NCBI GenBank assembly: GCA_008802785.1
Contig: VUYT01000036.1
Span: 62,001-126,000 of the forward strand
Origin: Symmetrospora coprosmae
Lineage: Eukaryota; Basidiomycota; Cystobasidiomycetes; Symmetrosporaceae
Direction: 5' to 3'
DNA length: 64,000 bases
In this document: positions 22,947 through 36,196 of the stretch, piece after piece
Layout of the letters: every line of letters starts with the position of its first letter
Position numbering within the stretch: the stretch's first letter is position 1
Position numbers and translations under genes: made by a program
The notes under the pieces: generated by a model
The model's database searches: none
What the model was told of the DNA's origin: nothing
Seen by the model: only the letters and a program-made list of their open reading frames with translations

Positions 22947-24866
22947 TCAATCAAACTTGATCTTCTTGCCAGCCGGCTTGGCATTCGCGACGCTTGCCTG
23001 CGCCTCCTTCAGCTTCCTTCGCGCCTCCCAGCTCGGATGGAACTCCTTGGTCTCAAACTCCTCCGCCGCCTTCTGCTTTTTGACGGCGCGCATCGCAGCT
23101 TCCGATGCAGGCGTCGGACCGATGACCGCGGGATTGGGCCCAGCTGCAGACGCCGGAGCCGCTGCCGCCCACACGCGCGCCTGCTTGCCCTCGGCAGTCT
23201 CCGTGAGATTGCTGTCGACACCATAGATGTACCGCCCGCTCTTCTTGAGCGCTTCAATTTGCCGCTCGGCTTTCGCCTTTTCGCGATTCAGCTCGGTACC
23301 CGCTTCGCGCTCCCTTTGCTTGACAACGTGCTTTGCATTCTTGCCGTACTTGCGCTCCCAGATTCTGCCATTCGGTGCAGCGCATGTCAGCACTTGTAGA
23401 CGCTAATACCGATGCACAAAGCAGACAATCTACTCACGCCTGACGCGCACGCTGGCCTCGACGGTTCTTCCGCATCATGGCTGCTGGAGCGGTGCCATCA
23501 TCGTCCGAGAAGTCGTAGACGGAGCCATCCTCGTCGCCCACGGTGTAGCCGCCTGCAAGCGATGGCAGGAAGGCCGAGCTAGTGATGGGCTTGGCAGACG
23601 CTACATCGGCCTTCTTCGACTTTGCCTGGTCGTTCTTGCTGGCCTTCGCTTCCTTGGATGCTTTGACTTTCGCAGAAGCGGGCGGGGGCGAGGATGCTGG
23701 CCGTCCAAGCGCGCCGTCGGAGGCACTCTCGTCGCTTGATGCGCTTGCTCTCCGGCGTGACATCTTCCGGCTAGACTCGGCCGCTGCCGACGGGTCATCG
23801 AACCCGAAAAAGTCATCCTCCGGCCCCGGCATCTCCTCATCTGCTGAAATGTGCGAGACGGTGCCGTCGTCGTCGCTGTCCTCATCGCTGTCCTCTGATG
23901 ACGAGGTCGTATCGCCGCTGGTACTACCTCCTGCCGCGCTGTCTTCCCCTTCCGAGTCGGGCTCAGAATCGGATCGAGCGTCTGCTTCTCGAGCTCGCTC
24001 CTGCTGCTTCTGCCTCAGCGCAGATTGCTCAGGGGCCTGTACTCTTGCTGCCTGTGCGTCTTCTGATGCGAGACCTGCCCTCGCTCGCAAGGAAGCGAGC
24101 ACATCGGTCATGCACTCGACGACGACCTTGTTGGCGAGGATGCGGTTCTGTGCTTTGCCCTTCGGACTTGTCGCATCCGCGGCTCCTGCAGCAGCTGCAC
24201 CTGCGCCATCTTGCGCCTGGAGTGACACGAGAAAGGCCCGGACCTCGTCATTCTCTGCCAGCCCGCTGCGCTTTTCCTTGCCCAGCTTTGTGCGCAGCGC
24301 GTGACCCGCGAGCGCATCCGCGTCGAGCTCTTTCAGGGCGGCGAGGATGGCCTCGAGCTCGGCGAGAGCTGCCGCACCCGGCACAGGCGCTTTTCCCTTG
24401 CCCTTGGCGTTGCCTTCCGCATCTGCACTCGCTGGCTTGAGCTTCCGGACGAGCTTCTGGATCTCGAACGTCCTCGCTTTCTTTGCTGCGCGCGAGACGA
24501 GCGCGACAGAGTGGTGCTACACAGATGACGGCGGCAGTAAGGCAGGCCAGTATCGTTCAGCGGAGCGAGCATCTCACAGACGGAGGGTAGCACCATGCAT
24601 ATACGCACCAGCTTGGTCGCGAGCGAGCCAGTCGAGCTGGAGGCGCCGCCGTCGTCTGCGCGGCCTTTGCCTTTGCCCTTGCCCTTGCCCTTGCCCTTGC
24701 CCTTGCTCTTTTTGGCTGCTCTGCCCGTACCCGTGCCCGAGCCCTTGCCCGTCTGAGCTTGCGCGCCGCCGCTGCCTGGTACACGCTTTCGCTTGACGCC
24801 AGCAACGCGACTGCTTGTCGCTGTCGCTGTCGCTGTAGACTGTGCGCCCTCCTCTGCTATGCTCAT
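22947..24866 (-). CDS. BUD22: Bud22/SRFBP1-like ribosome biogenesis protein
   Basis: Nucleolar protein of the Bud22 family, needed for 18S rRNA maturation and 40S assembly in yeast. Three exons: 24866-24609, 24516-23438, 23364-22947; 584 residues. The N-terminal helical motif spans intron 1: TKL then HHSVALVSRAAKKARTFEIQ and KLVRKLK. The middle is Ser/Asp/Glu-rich (SSEDSDEDSDDDG). The C-terminal signature is strong: MRKNRRGQRARQA, IWERKYGKNAKHVVKQRE, FHPSWEARRKLKEAQ and a terminal GKKIKFD. A Lys-Gly repeat (about seven KG units) near residue 65 makes the N-terminus highly basic and may aid nucleolar targeting. The start is the first ATG after the MCM3 stop that leads into this frame without internal stops. 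Confidence 0.88.
24664..24711 (-). repeat. Coding hexanucleotide repeat (Lys-Gly)n in BUD22
   Basis: On the coding strand, near-perfect GGCAAG/GGCAAA units repeat seven to eight times and encode alternating Gly-Lys. Being in-frame and a multiple of three, length variation would be tolerated. Confidence 0.9.
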
Positions 24867-25051
24867 TGCGGAGGCAACGGCCGTGAACGTACTGACGTCC
24901 AGATGGGAGGAGGCGAAGGTGCGCGTCCCGACCGCTGGAAATTGTGCAGGAGCTTTCATACGATACATGCATGGTCGAACAGACCGGGCCAAGAACCGCC
25001 AGACAAACAACACTGTCCCGCACTCCGCCTGCCTTGCTTCGTCCCCGCTCA

Positions 25052-28382
<3,331 letters not shown>

Positions 28383-28736
28383 TGCAATAGGATGTCTGTG
28401 ATGCTATTGCTGCTTGCTCCTGAAGCTGACGAACCGACAATCGGCTTGGGCCAGAGGGAGAAAGAGACGCGTCTTCGCCGACGCGTTCAGCGCTCTTTCA
28501 GAGGCGAGGGCAGGGATGGGATGGAGGACACCCTGCTGTCAACTCGACATCTCGTCGGAGCTCATATCAGCCCCTCTGCATCGACGTACAATCGCTCAAA
28601 CAGCACAGGAAGCCAGTCATCCATCCGTCCCAAAGGTCTCGCATCCCGGGTGCGCACTCGCCCAACGCCCGTCCTACGAGTACGCAGACGGCCAGGCTGA
28701 TGCCTCTAACCGCGCCGAGACAGACGCACAATCAAG
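28383..28736. promoter_or_regulatory. Divergent promoter, MCM3 / F-box gene 1
   Basis: 354 bases between divergent starts. It contains two ACGCGT hexamers at 28467-28472 and 28481-28486, 14 bp apart, facing MCM3 at under 105 bp from its start codon. ACGCGT is the MluI cell-cycle box bound by MBF at G1/S replication genes in ascomycetes. No open frame here has support. Confidence 0.6.
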
Positions 28737-29843
28737 ATGGCCACGACCTCAAACTCTGCAAACTTTGTCATGAATGTCCCCGAGCTCGTCAGCATGGTCT
28801 TCGAGTACTTCGACAACAGGGAGGACGTATTCAAGGCAAGCCTCATCAACAAGGCGTGCCGAGAGGCGGCCCTGCCGATACTCTACAGAGACATCGAGAT
28901 AACGGAGGAGCAGATCAGTTTCTCCTACGACTCGAAACACAGAGACATCTTTGAACGTCTCGTGGCGGCCTGGTTACCGCTAGATGCGAGACTTCCCAGC
29001 ATCCTCGCCAATGCACGACATGTGCGACATCTGGCCGTTTCTGGCTGCGCACCGGAGGTCGCCATGCAAGTCGTCGCTGCCACGATATCTCTTGATCAGC
29101 TCCGCATCGATATACGCGGAAGGACTGCTAATGGTCGTCGGGATGAGCCTTTCTCCACTCCCACTGGTTTTCTCGCCCGTCTCCCGGCCACGCTCGACCT
29201 ACTACACCTTGACTTGAGCTGGGACCTGCAAGGCGTCCACTTCGGCATACCCGAGATTCATCCTCTCCTCGAGGCCGTCACTTCGCCTCCGCGCATTACG
29301 CAGCTCACGGTCAGATTCGACTGCTTGGAGACTGCGGTCCTTGCTGTCGAAAAGCTGGGCGCCTTCGCAGAAATCGCAACGCTGCTTCAGGAGGGGCCTG
29401 GCACAAGGGAGACGTCCTTGTGGCAGCGCCTTTTCAGCGGCCTGCCACGCCTCCGAGAACTCGAGGGGTTCGTCGATATAAACGCCGATCAGCTTCTGCC
29501 TGTCCTTCAGCTTCTGCCAGCCGCCTTAGAGATCCTGGCGGTCAGCCCCACCGAGTTTGACGCATGTTGGGGCATCTTTGAAGCTCTGGCGGACCCCTCA
29601 TTTTTACCAAATCTTCGGGAGATGCCTCTCGTGGAGCTCGGCATCGTGGCAAATGGCTCAGAGCCGGTGCTCACACGTCACATCACCCCTCATCAGGCGA
29701 GGCAGACTATCAGCCGGGCCATAAAAGGGTTGAAGGCGCGAAAGCACTGTGGAAAGGTCAGTGGGAGAATTAGAGAGTGGTACGGATTCGTCGAGATTTT
29801 CGCAGGGCTCGAGCTGGACAATGCTGAGGCCGGGCCCGAGTAG
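28737..29843 (+). CDS. F-box-like protein 1 of tandem array
   Basis: Single-exon gene of 368 residues. An F-box-like motif is at residues 13-55: NVPELVSMVFEYFDNRED, FKASLINKACREAALPILYR. F-box proteins recruit substrates to SCF ubiquitin ligases through Skp1. The remainder is a Leu-rich region without sharp LRR consensus (RHVRHLAVSGCAPE, SLDQLRIDI, PATLDLLHLDLSWDL, LPRLRELEGFVD), the usual form in basidiomycete F-box families. Its architecture matches the next three genes, but sequence identity to them is low outside the F-box, so it is the oldest or most diverged member. Start chosen at the ATG 9 codons before the conserved NVPEL. Substrate unknown. Confidence 0.82.
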   Translation: MATTSNSANFVMNVPELVSMVFEYFDNREDVFKASLINKACREAALPILYRDIEITEEQISFSYDSKHRDIFERLVAAWLPLDARLPSILANARHVRHLAVSGCAPEVAMQVVAATISLDQLRIDIRGRTANGRRDEPFSTPTGFLARLPATLDLLHLDLSWDLQGVHFGIPEIHPLLEAVTSPPRITQLTVRFDCLETAVLAVEKLGAFAEIATLLQEGPGTRETSLWQRLFSGLPRLRELEGFVDINADQLLPVLQLLPAALEILAVSPTEFDACWGIFEALADPSFLPNLREMPLVELGIVANGSEPVLTRHITPHQARQTISRAIKGLKARKHCGKVSGRIREWYGFVEIFAGLELDNAEAGPE

Positions 29844-30214
29844 CAAGGAGATTCCTATGGCGCAGTAGGGTACTGTAACGAGCGCTGCATTTTATGTCTC
29901 GAAGAACCTGCTACCTGTAATCAAATTGTTTGTAGTAGGCGAGGCAAGAAGTGTAGTCGCCAGCTAGAGCTGAATTCGGAGGCGATGGTCATGATGATGC
30001 TGTTCTGCCCAGTCCGTGCTTTTCCTCTGCTCCGCAAACATCCCTAATCGGTCAAGACCTTGACAACAACGCGGCGAAGTCTCGGCAGGCGCATTGAGTC
30101 GCTCGATGTATGTCCTTTAGCACACGCGCAGCCCATTGCGGTCCAGCGAGCTGACCTGGGATGTAGCCCCGGGCCCGTTGTCGAACAGCGCCCCGACATC
30201 CGAAGAGAACCAGA
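29844..30214. other. Intergenic spacer between F-box genes 1 and 2
   Basis: 371 bases with no gene. Its right part (from about 30040) resembles the sequence before F-box gene 3, see the repeat entry. The rest shows nothing I can name. Confidence 0.6.
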
Positions 30215-30290
30215 ATGGACGCTGCCGCGCGGGCCTTAGCCGTCTCAGAGCTCGTGCGCATGGTTGTCGTTCGCTTCGACTGCCCGGCGG
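30040..30290 (+). repeat. Duplicated 5' segment, copy 1 (before and into F-box gene 2)
   Basis: Similar to about 31675-31895. Shared landmarks include aacgcgg...ctcggc, tatgtc-ttt, tgcgg-ccag...ctgac, gatccgaag-like gacatccgaag, cagaATGGACGCTGCCGC and GAGCTCGTGCGCATGGT. The best match covers the last 20 bases of the leader and the first about 50 coding bases. Confidence 0.65.
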
Positions 30291-31348
30291 ACCGCTTCTC
30301 TGCGTGTCTTGTTAACCGCACCTGGAGCGAGGTTGTCATCCCGCTCCTTTACCAGCACATCACCGTTGGGAAGCCGAAGAAGTGGGATCATGGACCTTTC
30401 ACCCAGATACTCGATCCCCTCTACGCCAGACATCTCCCTCTCCTCCTTCAACAAGCTGGGCATATACGGTCGCTGTCCCTCCGCTACGTGGACTCCGCAC
30501 ACTTCGCAGCGATCCTTGCAGCCACGCCTCAGCTCCATTCGCTGGTCACCATGGTCGGATTCGATCACGACTATACATCTCCAGAAGGCTGGACTATCCA
30601 TCCTAGCCTCTTCTCGAGCCTCCCACAGCGTCTGCGCTCCCTGACGCTGGACTTCGACCGCGCCATCTGTGCGGTCACGGACTTTGCGCATCTTGTGGGA
30701 TCTGCCCCTCCTCGACTTACGCACCTCGCTCTCTACGACGTCACAGACTGGCGAGAGGCGTTCGCAGTCGTCGCACGCCTCGGGCAGAACGTGACGCACC
30801 TCGAGATGTTCGAGGATTCGGACATGACGGAAGACTGGCAGGTGCCATTGTTCATGTGGCGGCGATTCGCGAACAGTCTGCCGCGATTGACCTCGCTCAG
30901 GGCGTCCGCCTTGCTTCATCGTCCAAACTTCGCGCCGCAGCACCTCCCGCCCACGCTGCAATACCTCGACCTGCGACCGACCTACTTCACCAGCAACTAT
31001 CTGCTACTGCAGCGCTTCATCGATCCATCCTACCTCCCTGATATACGGACGTTGGAGGTTCTTGATCTCTGGTTCCCACTCTATGCGCGGATCACGAAAC
31101 CGGACAAGGACCCGTCTTACTTGCCTCGCGACAAGGCGGATTTCAACGCGACTGTCGAGCGAACCATTGCTGCCCTGGAGGTCAGGCCGCGGCTGCGTAC
31201 TTCGGAAGCCACTTTCGCTGATTGGCGAAGGGCTGTGCAGGAGTATCGGGATGCGCCCAGGGACACGGGCGAGCAGGACCAGGAGACGAGCAGTGACAAC
31301 GACAGCACGGAAAGCTCCATCTCAGGGTCAGGTAGCGAGGGCCATTGA
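30215..31348 (+). CDS. F-box-like protein 2 of tandem array
   Basis: Single exon, 377 residues. F-box-like N-terminus: MDAAARALAVSELVRMVV, then FSACLVNRTWSEVVIPLLYQ. Leu-rich body with LPQRLRSLTLDFDRAICAV, PPRLTHLALYDVTDWREAF, HLPPTLQYLDLRP; these align segment by segment with gene 3 (LPRTLRHLTLEFDGAVCDS, PLRLSHLSLHGLYDWPEAL, DLPPTIQDLTFGP), so the two are tandem duplicates. The C-terminus is an acidic Ser/Asp tail (SDNDSTESSISGSGSE) absent from gene 3. Start fixed by the duplicated leader-ATG block. Predicted SCF substrate adaptor; target unknown. Confidence 0.82.
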   Translation: MDAAARALAVSELVRMVVVRFDCPADRFSACLVNRTWSEVVIPLLYQHITVGKPKKWDHGPFTQILDPLYARHLPLLLQQAGHIRSLSLRYVDSAHFAAILAATPQLHSLVTMVGFDHDYTSPEGWTIHPSLFSSLPQRLRSLTLDFDRAICAVTDFAHLVGSAPPRLTHLALYDVTDWREAFAVVARLGQNVTHLEMFEDSDMTEDWQVPLFMWRRFANSLPRLTSLRASALLHRPNFAPQHLPPTLQYLDLRPTYFTSNYLLLQRFIDPSYLPDIRTLEVLDLWFPLYARITKPDKDPSYLPRDKADFNATVERTIAALEVRPRLRTSEATFADWRRAVQEYRDAPRDTGEQDQETSSDNDSTESSISGSGSEGH

Positions 31349-31820
31349 AACGTGCGCCAGTATACAGACCCTGGATACGGCTCATTCATTGCGGATAGCG
31401 TATCTCGTCTACTCATGCCGAGAAAAGATGAAGTCGTCCATTTGTTTCGCAGCTGCATGGTTGCAATGAAGGCGGGTACTGCGCGGCGCATGTAGGGTTG
31501 ATAAGCATCGTGTTTCTAGCACTGCCATTTGTATCCAGGCTGTTTGCGAATAGACAAGGCGAGAAGTGTCGGACTTAGCGAGAGCTTCGGAGGCGACGCA
31601 AGTCACTTGATAGGCTGGACGAGCCCTGGCCTTCTCTTCGCCCCGCACCATAACTTACCGAATCGCGGCTTTAGGCTGCACAGCAACGCGGTAGATCCTC
31701 GGCGGGTATATTACGACGGACAACGTATGTCGTTTCGCATCCTGCCCAATCTCGTGCGGCCCAGCTGACGTGAGAATATCCCTTCGCCGAGCAGCAGCCC
31801 GAGATCCGAAGCTAAGCAGA
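31349..31820. other. Intergenic spacer between F-box genes 2 and 3
   Basis: 472 bases without a gene. The part from about 31550 resembles the spacer before gene 2 (aggcgagaagtgt and ttcggaggcga blocks match aggcaagaagtgt and attcggaggcga near 29938-29984), so the duplication unit included upstream DNA. Confidence 0.6.
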
Positions 31821-31895
31821 ATGGACGCTGCCGCACGAGCCTTGGCCGTGCCAGAGCTCGTGCGCATGGTGGTCCAGCATCTCCCGCGAAGCAAG
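31675..31895 (+). repeat. Duplicated 5' segment, copy 2 (before and into F-box gene 3)
   Basis: Partner of 30040-30290. The 5' leader and first about 50 coding bases of genes 2 and 3 are nearly the same, while the proteins diverge strongly afterwards. Confidence 0.65.
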
Positions 31896-32915
31896 CACAT
31901 CCTTGCCGCATGCTTGGTCAATCGCTTCTGGAAGGAGATAGCGACGCCTATCCTCTACCGAGCCATCGACCTCCGAACTCTCGGAAACTCTTTTCCCGGC
32001 CCAGATATCAACGATGCAATCTTCGAATTCATCATGCCACGCGGGAGCGATATCCAATCGCTTCACGTCGATGGCCTCTGTGATCCTGCACTCGTGACGG
32101 CCCTTCTCGCGGAGACGTCGCAACTTCGAAGGCTGTCCATGAATGCCTGCGTCGGAGTTAGTCGCGCATCAGCCATCGAGGGACGGTCCATACACCCTGC
32201 CCTCTCTTCAGAGCTTCCGCGCACCCTTCGGCACTTGACGCTAGAGTTTGACGGCGCAGTATGCGATTCCGCGGATCTTGCCCGACTCTCTGGCAGTCCG
32301 CCTCTACGGCTCTCGCACTTATCCTTGCACGGCCTTTACGATTGGCCAGAGGCGCTGGCATTCATATCTCGCCACGGCAGCAACGTCGTCACACTAGGCC
32401 TGACGGGCACGGGATTTTGGTACCTGCCCGAGACGATGTGGAGGCAGCTTGCAGGGTATCTGCCGCGAGTAATCGCGATCCAAATGAGAGCTACCATAGT
32501 ACCGGAGACGTTCTTTCCGCAAGACCTACCTCCCACCATACAAGACCTCACATTCGGACCCAGCAACCTGGCAAGCATATATCGACTCTGGCAGTGCCTG
32601 GCCAATCCCACCTATCTCCAGGGACTCCGAAAACTCCGATTACTCGACCTCGACTCCAGCAAAATGCGAGCTCGATGGGGAGATCCTCAATTTGCCGAAA
32701 CGCCGGAGGAGCTCATGGCGACCATGGAGGATACCATAACATCGGTGGAAGGCAGGAAACGGGGCATCGTCTCAGCAGCTGAGATAGAGCGCTGGCGGGC
32801 GGCAGCGCAGGCGTATGAATTCGGAGTACCTGGAGAGGGGCCACATGAGCACTTCAATGTCTTTGATGACATCCTGGCAAGCCTAGCTGCCGCCCAGACG
32901 AACGCGGCTCACTGA
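31821..32915 (+). CDS. F-box-like protein 3 of tandem array
   Basis: Single exon, 364 residues; the frame stays open 17 codons upstream but only from a GTG, and the leader duplication places the true start at the ATG of MDAAARALAVPELVRMVV. F-box-like motif continues HILAACLVNRFWKEIATPILYR. Leu-rich body parallel to gene 2. The last 60 residues (ITSVEGRKRGIVSAAEIERW, RAAAQAYEF) parallel gene 2's EVRPRLRTSEATFADW. Probable SCF adaptor of unknown target. Confidence 0.82.
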   Translation: MDAAARALAVPELVRMVVQHLPRSKHILAACLVNRFWKEIATPILYRAIDLRTLGNSFPGPDINDAIFEFIMPRGSDIQSLHVDGLCDPALVTALLAETSQLRRLSMNACVGVSRASAIEGRSIHPALSSELPRTLRHLTLEFDGAVCDSADLARLSGSPPLRLSHLSLHGLYDWPEALAFISRHGSNVVTLGLTGTGFWYLPETMWRQLAGYLPRVIAIQMRATIVPETFFPQDLPPTIQDLTFGPSNLASIYRLWQCLANPTYLQGLRKLRLLDLDSSKMRARWGDPQFAETPEELMATMEDTITSVEGRKRGIVSAAEIERWRAAAQAYEFGVPGEGPHEHFNVFDDILASLAAAQTNAAH

Positions 32916-33261
32916 GATGGAAGGTGTGGACACCTGTAAGCGGAAAGCTACCCAGTTGCCCTGTTGTATCTGGAACTTTCGAGAAGTCATCTTCCATGTC
33001 TACTCTTCCATCCGATATTCCATCTGGATCTCCCGCGCCTGACAACCGCAGCTTCAGCCCCCTCCGCCTGTCCATGGCTTGTCTTCGCTCCAAAACCACA
33101 ACTTCAAAAGGTTAAACGGCACTCGAGGAGACAACGCGCACAGACTACGCAGCAGCATAGCGTGAGCGCCTACTGCCTCCAAGCGGTCCGTTCTGCATCA
33201 TCTCGCTGACAGCCAGCCGCTTTGGCCCATCGTCAACCCGCTCAGAATCTCCGCTTGCGTC
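32916..33261. other. Intergenic spacer between F-box genes 3 and 4
   Basis: 346 bases, no supported gene and no close match to the other spacers that I can see. Confidence 0.5.
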
Positions 33262-34328
33262 ATGACGGAGCAGACCACGGCCGCCTTCGCCCTGTCAGTT
33301 CTCGAAGTCGTAGAGCATGTCTTGCAGCATATCACGGAACGTTCGGACATTTACCGAGCCCTGCGAGTCAGCAAGGTCTGGAAGGACGCCGCCATCCGCA
33401 GCTGTACAAGCGGGTGACCCTATACCTGCAGCGCCACAGCACGTCAGGCGGTGACGGCTGCGAGGTGATGCATGGTCCGGAACTCAACGTTGCTACTCAG
33501 CACGCAGCATACATTCGAGACCTGACAATCGAGGACGCGTACTTATCGGCCGACGTCACATCGTTCTTCCACGCTGCGTAACGTCTAGAGCGGCTCAGCA
33601 TACCAATGTGGGCCGAAGAGGTCTGCAGGGACAAAGCCCCCTTGAGCCTATCCCGGCTGTCACCGACGGTTGTTAGTCTGCGGATCAACTGCGATCTGCC
33701 GAAAGCTGGTCAGCTGCTCCAGCTGGTGAGCTCAATACCGAACACTGCTGCTTTACAAGAGCTGCACCTCTACGATCTCCTACCACGAGAAACCGAGGGT
33801 CTCATCGGGGTCGTCCAGCAGCTTGGAGCGAGCGTGAGAAGGTCGAGGCTAGAGGCCTACGCGAGGCCACCTTATACACGGCCATGGCCGCAAGCAGCCC
33901 AGTGGAAAACCCTCTTCCACCATCTACCGAACCTGGAGATTCTAGAGGAATTCCTTCCAGGCAACACCTGCTACGAAGATCCAAGCGTTTCTCCGCCCAC
34001 GATCAAGCATCTGCGCCTAGCCACCGGGTCCTACATCGGCTCATTCCGTCTGCTCGAAGCGCTGGGGGATCCCGCATTCCTCCCTCATCTTCGCGAAGTT
34101 CCTAAAAATCTTTCTAGCAACCGCGAGGATGGGTTGGGAGTTCGGCACATCGGTGTGACCGGTGCACAGGAGCTGCACGTTCTCGCTCGTGCCTGTCGCG
34201 CTCTGCATGCACGGAGTATCGACCTCAAGCCCAACCGCGAGGAGATGTCGATAGCATTGGATTGTCTGGTGGGGGAAGTGGACGAAGAGATCGAAGACTT
34301 GGAGGAAGAGATCGAAGACTTCGATTAG
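33262..34328 (+). pseudogene. Degenerate F-box-like gene 4 of tandem array
   Basis: The ATG at 33262 opens an F-box-like start (LSVLEVVEHVLQHITERSD, YRALRVSKVWKDAAI) that runs out at a TGA at 33415. The continuation (PQLYKRVTLYLQ in the place where sister genes read P-x-LY) is in another frame, implying loss of one base near 33395-33400. That frame then meets a TAA at 33579-33581, after which it runs open to 34328 with a clear Leu-rich body (SPTVVSLRINCDLP, LHHLPNLEIL-like FHHLPNLEILEEFLP, PPTIKHLRLATGS) and a duplicated acidic end (EEIEDLEEEIEDFD). No intron of normal size would remove either lesion. Two disabling changes point to a pseudogene; one being a sequencing error would still leave the other. 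Confidence 0.75.
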
Positions 34329-34566
34329 AGAAAACGGGGATCCCGTGCGTGCGTGACTGGGCGCTGGACTCACGTCCTTCGGTGGCAGCGAGCGGAACGG
34401 CAAGGTGTAAGCACGATGGGGTAGACTGCGGGGCAACGTCCGTTACTGTACGTAGGCGACAAGCATTTTGTGCGTAGTGACAGATATCACTGCATGTCAG
34501 CAAAGTGGAAGGAGCGAGGCTGTTCCCATCGCTTTGCGTCTGTACATCGGAATGTGCGACACTTGT

Positions 34567-36196
34567 CTACCACCTGCTCCTCTTCTTCAGATCGCTCGGC
34601 CGTTTGTAGAAATACTGCTTCCTCTCCCTCTGTGCCGCCCGGACCGTTTTCACGAACGGCTGCAAGCTACTCCTTCGCACAGCGTCCTTGTCCAGGTTCG
34701 GGCTATAGTGCCAGCTCGGCTCGAGCTTCTTGCCTGCTGCGTCTTTCAAGCCTCGTGTGTCCTCGATGGCGCCGAAGGGCCCCGTCCGCAGCGTGCGCAA
34801 GACGAAGGGACGCCATGCTGCCAGCTGACCGTACGCCAGTAGGGAGGGCTGATTGTCGAGCAGTAGCGCTGTGCACTCGCTTGTTGTCAGGGTCGCCCGG
34901 GGCTGGAAGACTAGCGCAGATGCAAGTGCCCCGGCAAGATCGAGCGACAGTTCAGAAATGGCGGCCTTAATGCGCATCAAGCCTGCTTCTACTCGTGGCA
35001 ACGCGATCAAGTCAGCTTTACGTCTTCATTTCGTACACTTGAGAGACTTCGACCCACCTTTCTCGGCTGCGCGGACCTCAGCGCTCGACCCGTTCTCATC
35101 CTCTGACGCGCTGCTGCTACTGCTGTCCTCCGGCGGGTATCCATCGTCCGCCTGGTGGGCGTATGGCGAGATCTTGTCCGAGCTCGGTGCCGCTTCCTCC
35201 TGACTCTGTTCCGCAGGAAGCGATGTCGGATGCACAGATTTCGCTGCTTTCTTCACCGAATGGGCGGGCCGAGCTATCGTCCCGGTCGTGTGGCTCTGCT
35301 TCTGCTTCTTGACTGGGCGGAGTGGCTCACGCTTCGTCGTGACGATCGACGGTGCCGCAGCCTTGTTGACAGCTCGGGCAGCGGGAGGAGAGGAGTTTAG
35401 GTCCAGAGCTGAGGTCGCCTCCGATGCAAGAGTGTCGCTCCTTCCCGGCGATGATGGAACGGCCAGCCGCTGGTGCAGGACCTTTCTCCTCTCCTGCGGG
35501 TAATTGACCAACAGCTGGACCTCGTAGTCGCTGTAGAAACCGAGGATCAAGTCGAGACGCTCAAAGCTAAGCGCTACGCGCTGTGTGCCTATTGGTACCT
35601 TCTCTCCATCGAGCAGCATGCCGTTCTGTCCCGTGACTGTAATGACCAGCGTCAAGGCCTCTCCTGCTGCCTCGAGATGGACCGCACAGTGATGCCGGCT
35701 GGCATGCTTGGCAGACTTTGGCAAGTCGAAGCGGCGCACAGTCGCGCTCTGAGTGATGTTCTTGAGCTTTCGCCCGAAGTGGATCGTCTGGCCGGGTTGT
35801 ATGGTGACACGCGAGGTCGCAATCGACGTAGGCGCTTCCGGTAGGCAGCCGGCAGTAGGGGCGGGCCAGGCGAGACTGCCAGTGGAAGAAAGAGGCGGTG
35901 GAGACGAAGGAAGAGCAGATGAGAGGCGACTCTGCGACCGAGACGAAGTCGGAGGCGAGCTGAAGAGGAAGACGCTGGAAGATCGTGCGTCGTGGCGCTG
36001 GCTGCGGACAGGTGATGAGCTCGAGACTAGGGGCGAGCCAGGCAGACGGGGGTAGTCGGAAGTGGGCTCTGAGGGAACTAGAGCTGTGCCACGTCGTCAG
36101 CCCAGAAGTGCGCGTAGAAGGGAAAGCGGCAAACTGACTGGACGACTGCTTGGCAGGCTGCATGATGGTGTCGAGCTGAGCGTTTTGGGTGAGCAT
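34567..36196 (-). CDS. FHA-domain protein with conserved C-terminal region (Tos4/Plm2-like)
   Basis: Three exons: 36196-36139, 36083-35058, 34991-34567; 502 residues. After a Ser/Pro-rich N-terminus, an FHA phosphothreonine-binding domain occupies about 125-225: VTIQPGQTIHFGRKL, LPKSAKHASRHHCAVHLE and TGQNGMLLDGEKVP, with the family's G-R, S-R-H and G-x-N-G positions intact. A disordered linker leads to a helical C-terminus with GPFGAIEDTRGLKDAAGKKL followed by EPSWHYSPNLDKD. A similar short KDA-GK-L-E region following an FHA domain is, from memory, common in filamentous-fungal Tos4-like proteins. Tos4 and Plm2 are chromatin-associated G1/S targets in yeast; an ACGCGT box 131 bp upstream fits. 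The assignment to Tos4/Plm2 is tentative. Confidence 0.75.

Noticed and set aside
33415-33581. Possibility that introns remove the lesions in F-box copy 4
   Set aside because: The only donor-acceptor pair around the TAA (gtaacg to gctcag) would give a 25-nt intron, far below the sizes seen here, and the sister genes have no introns.
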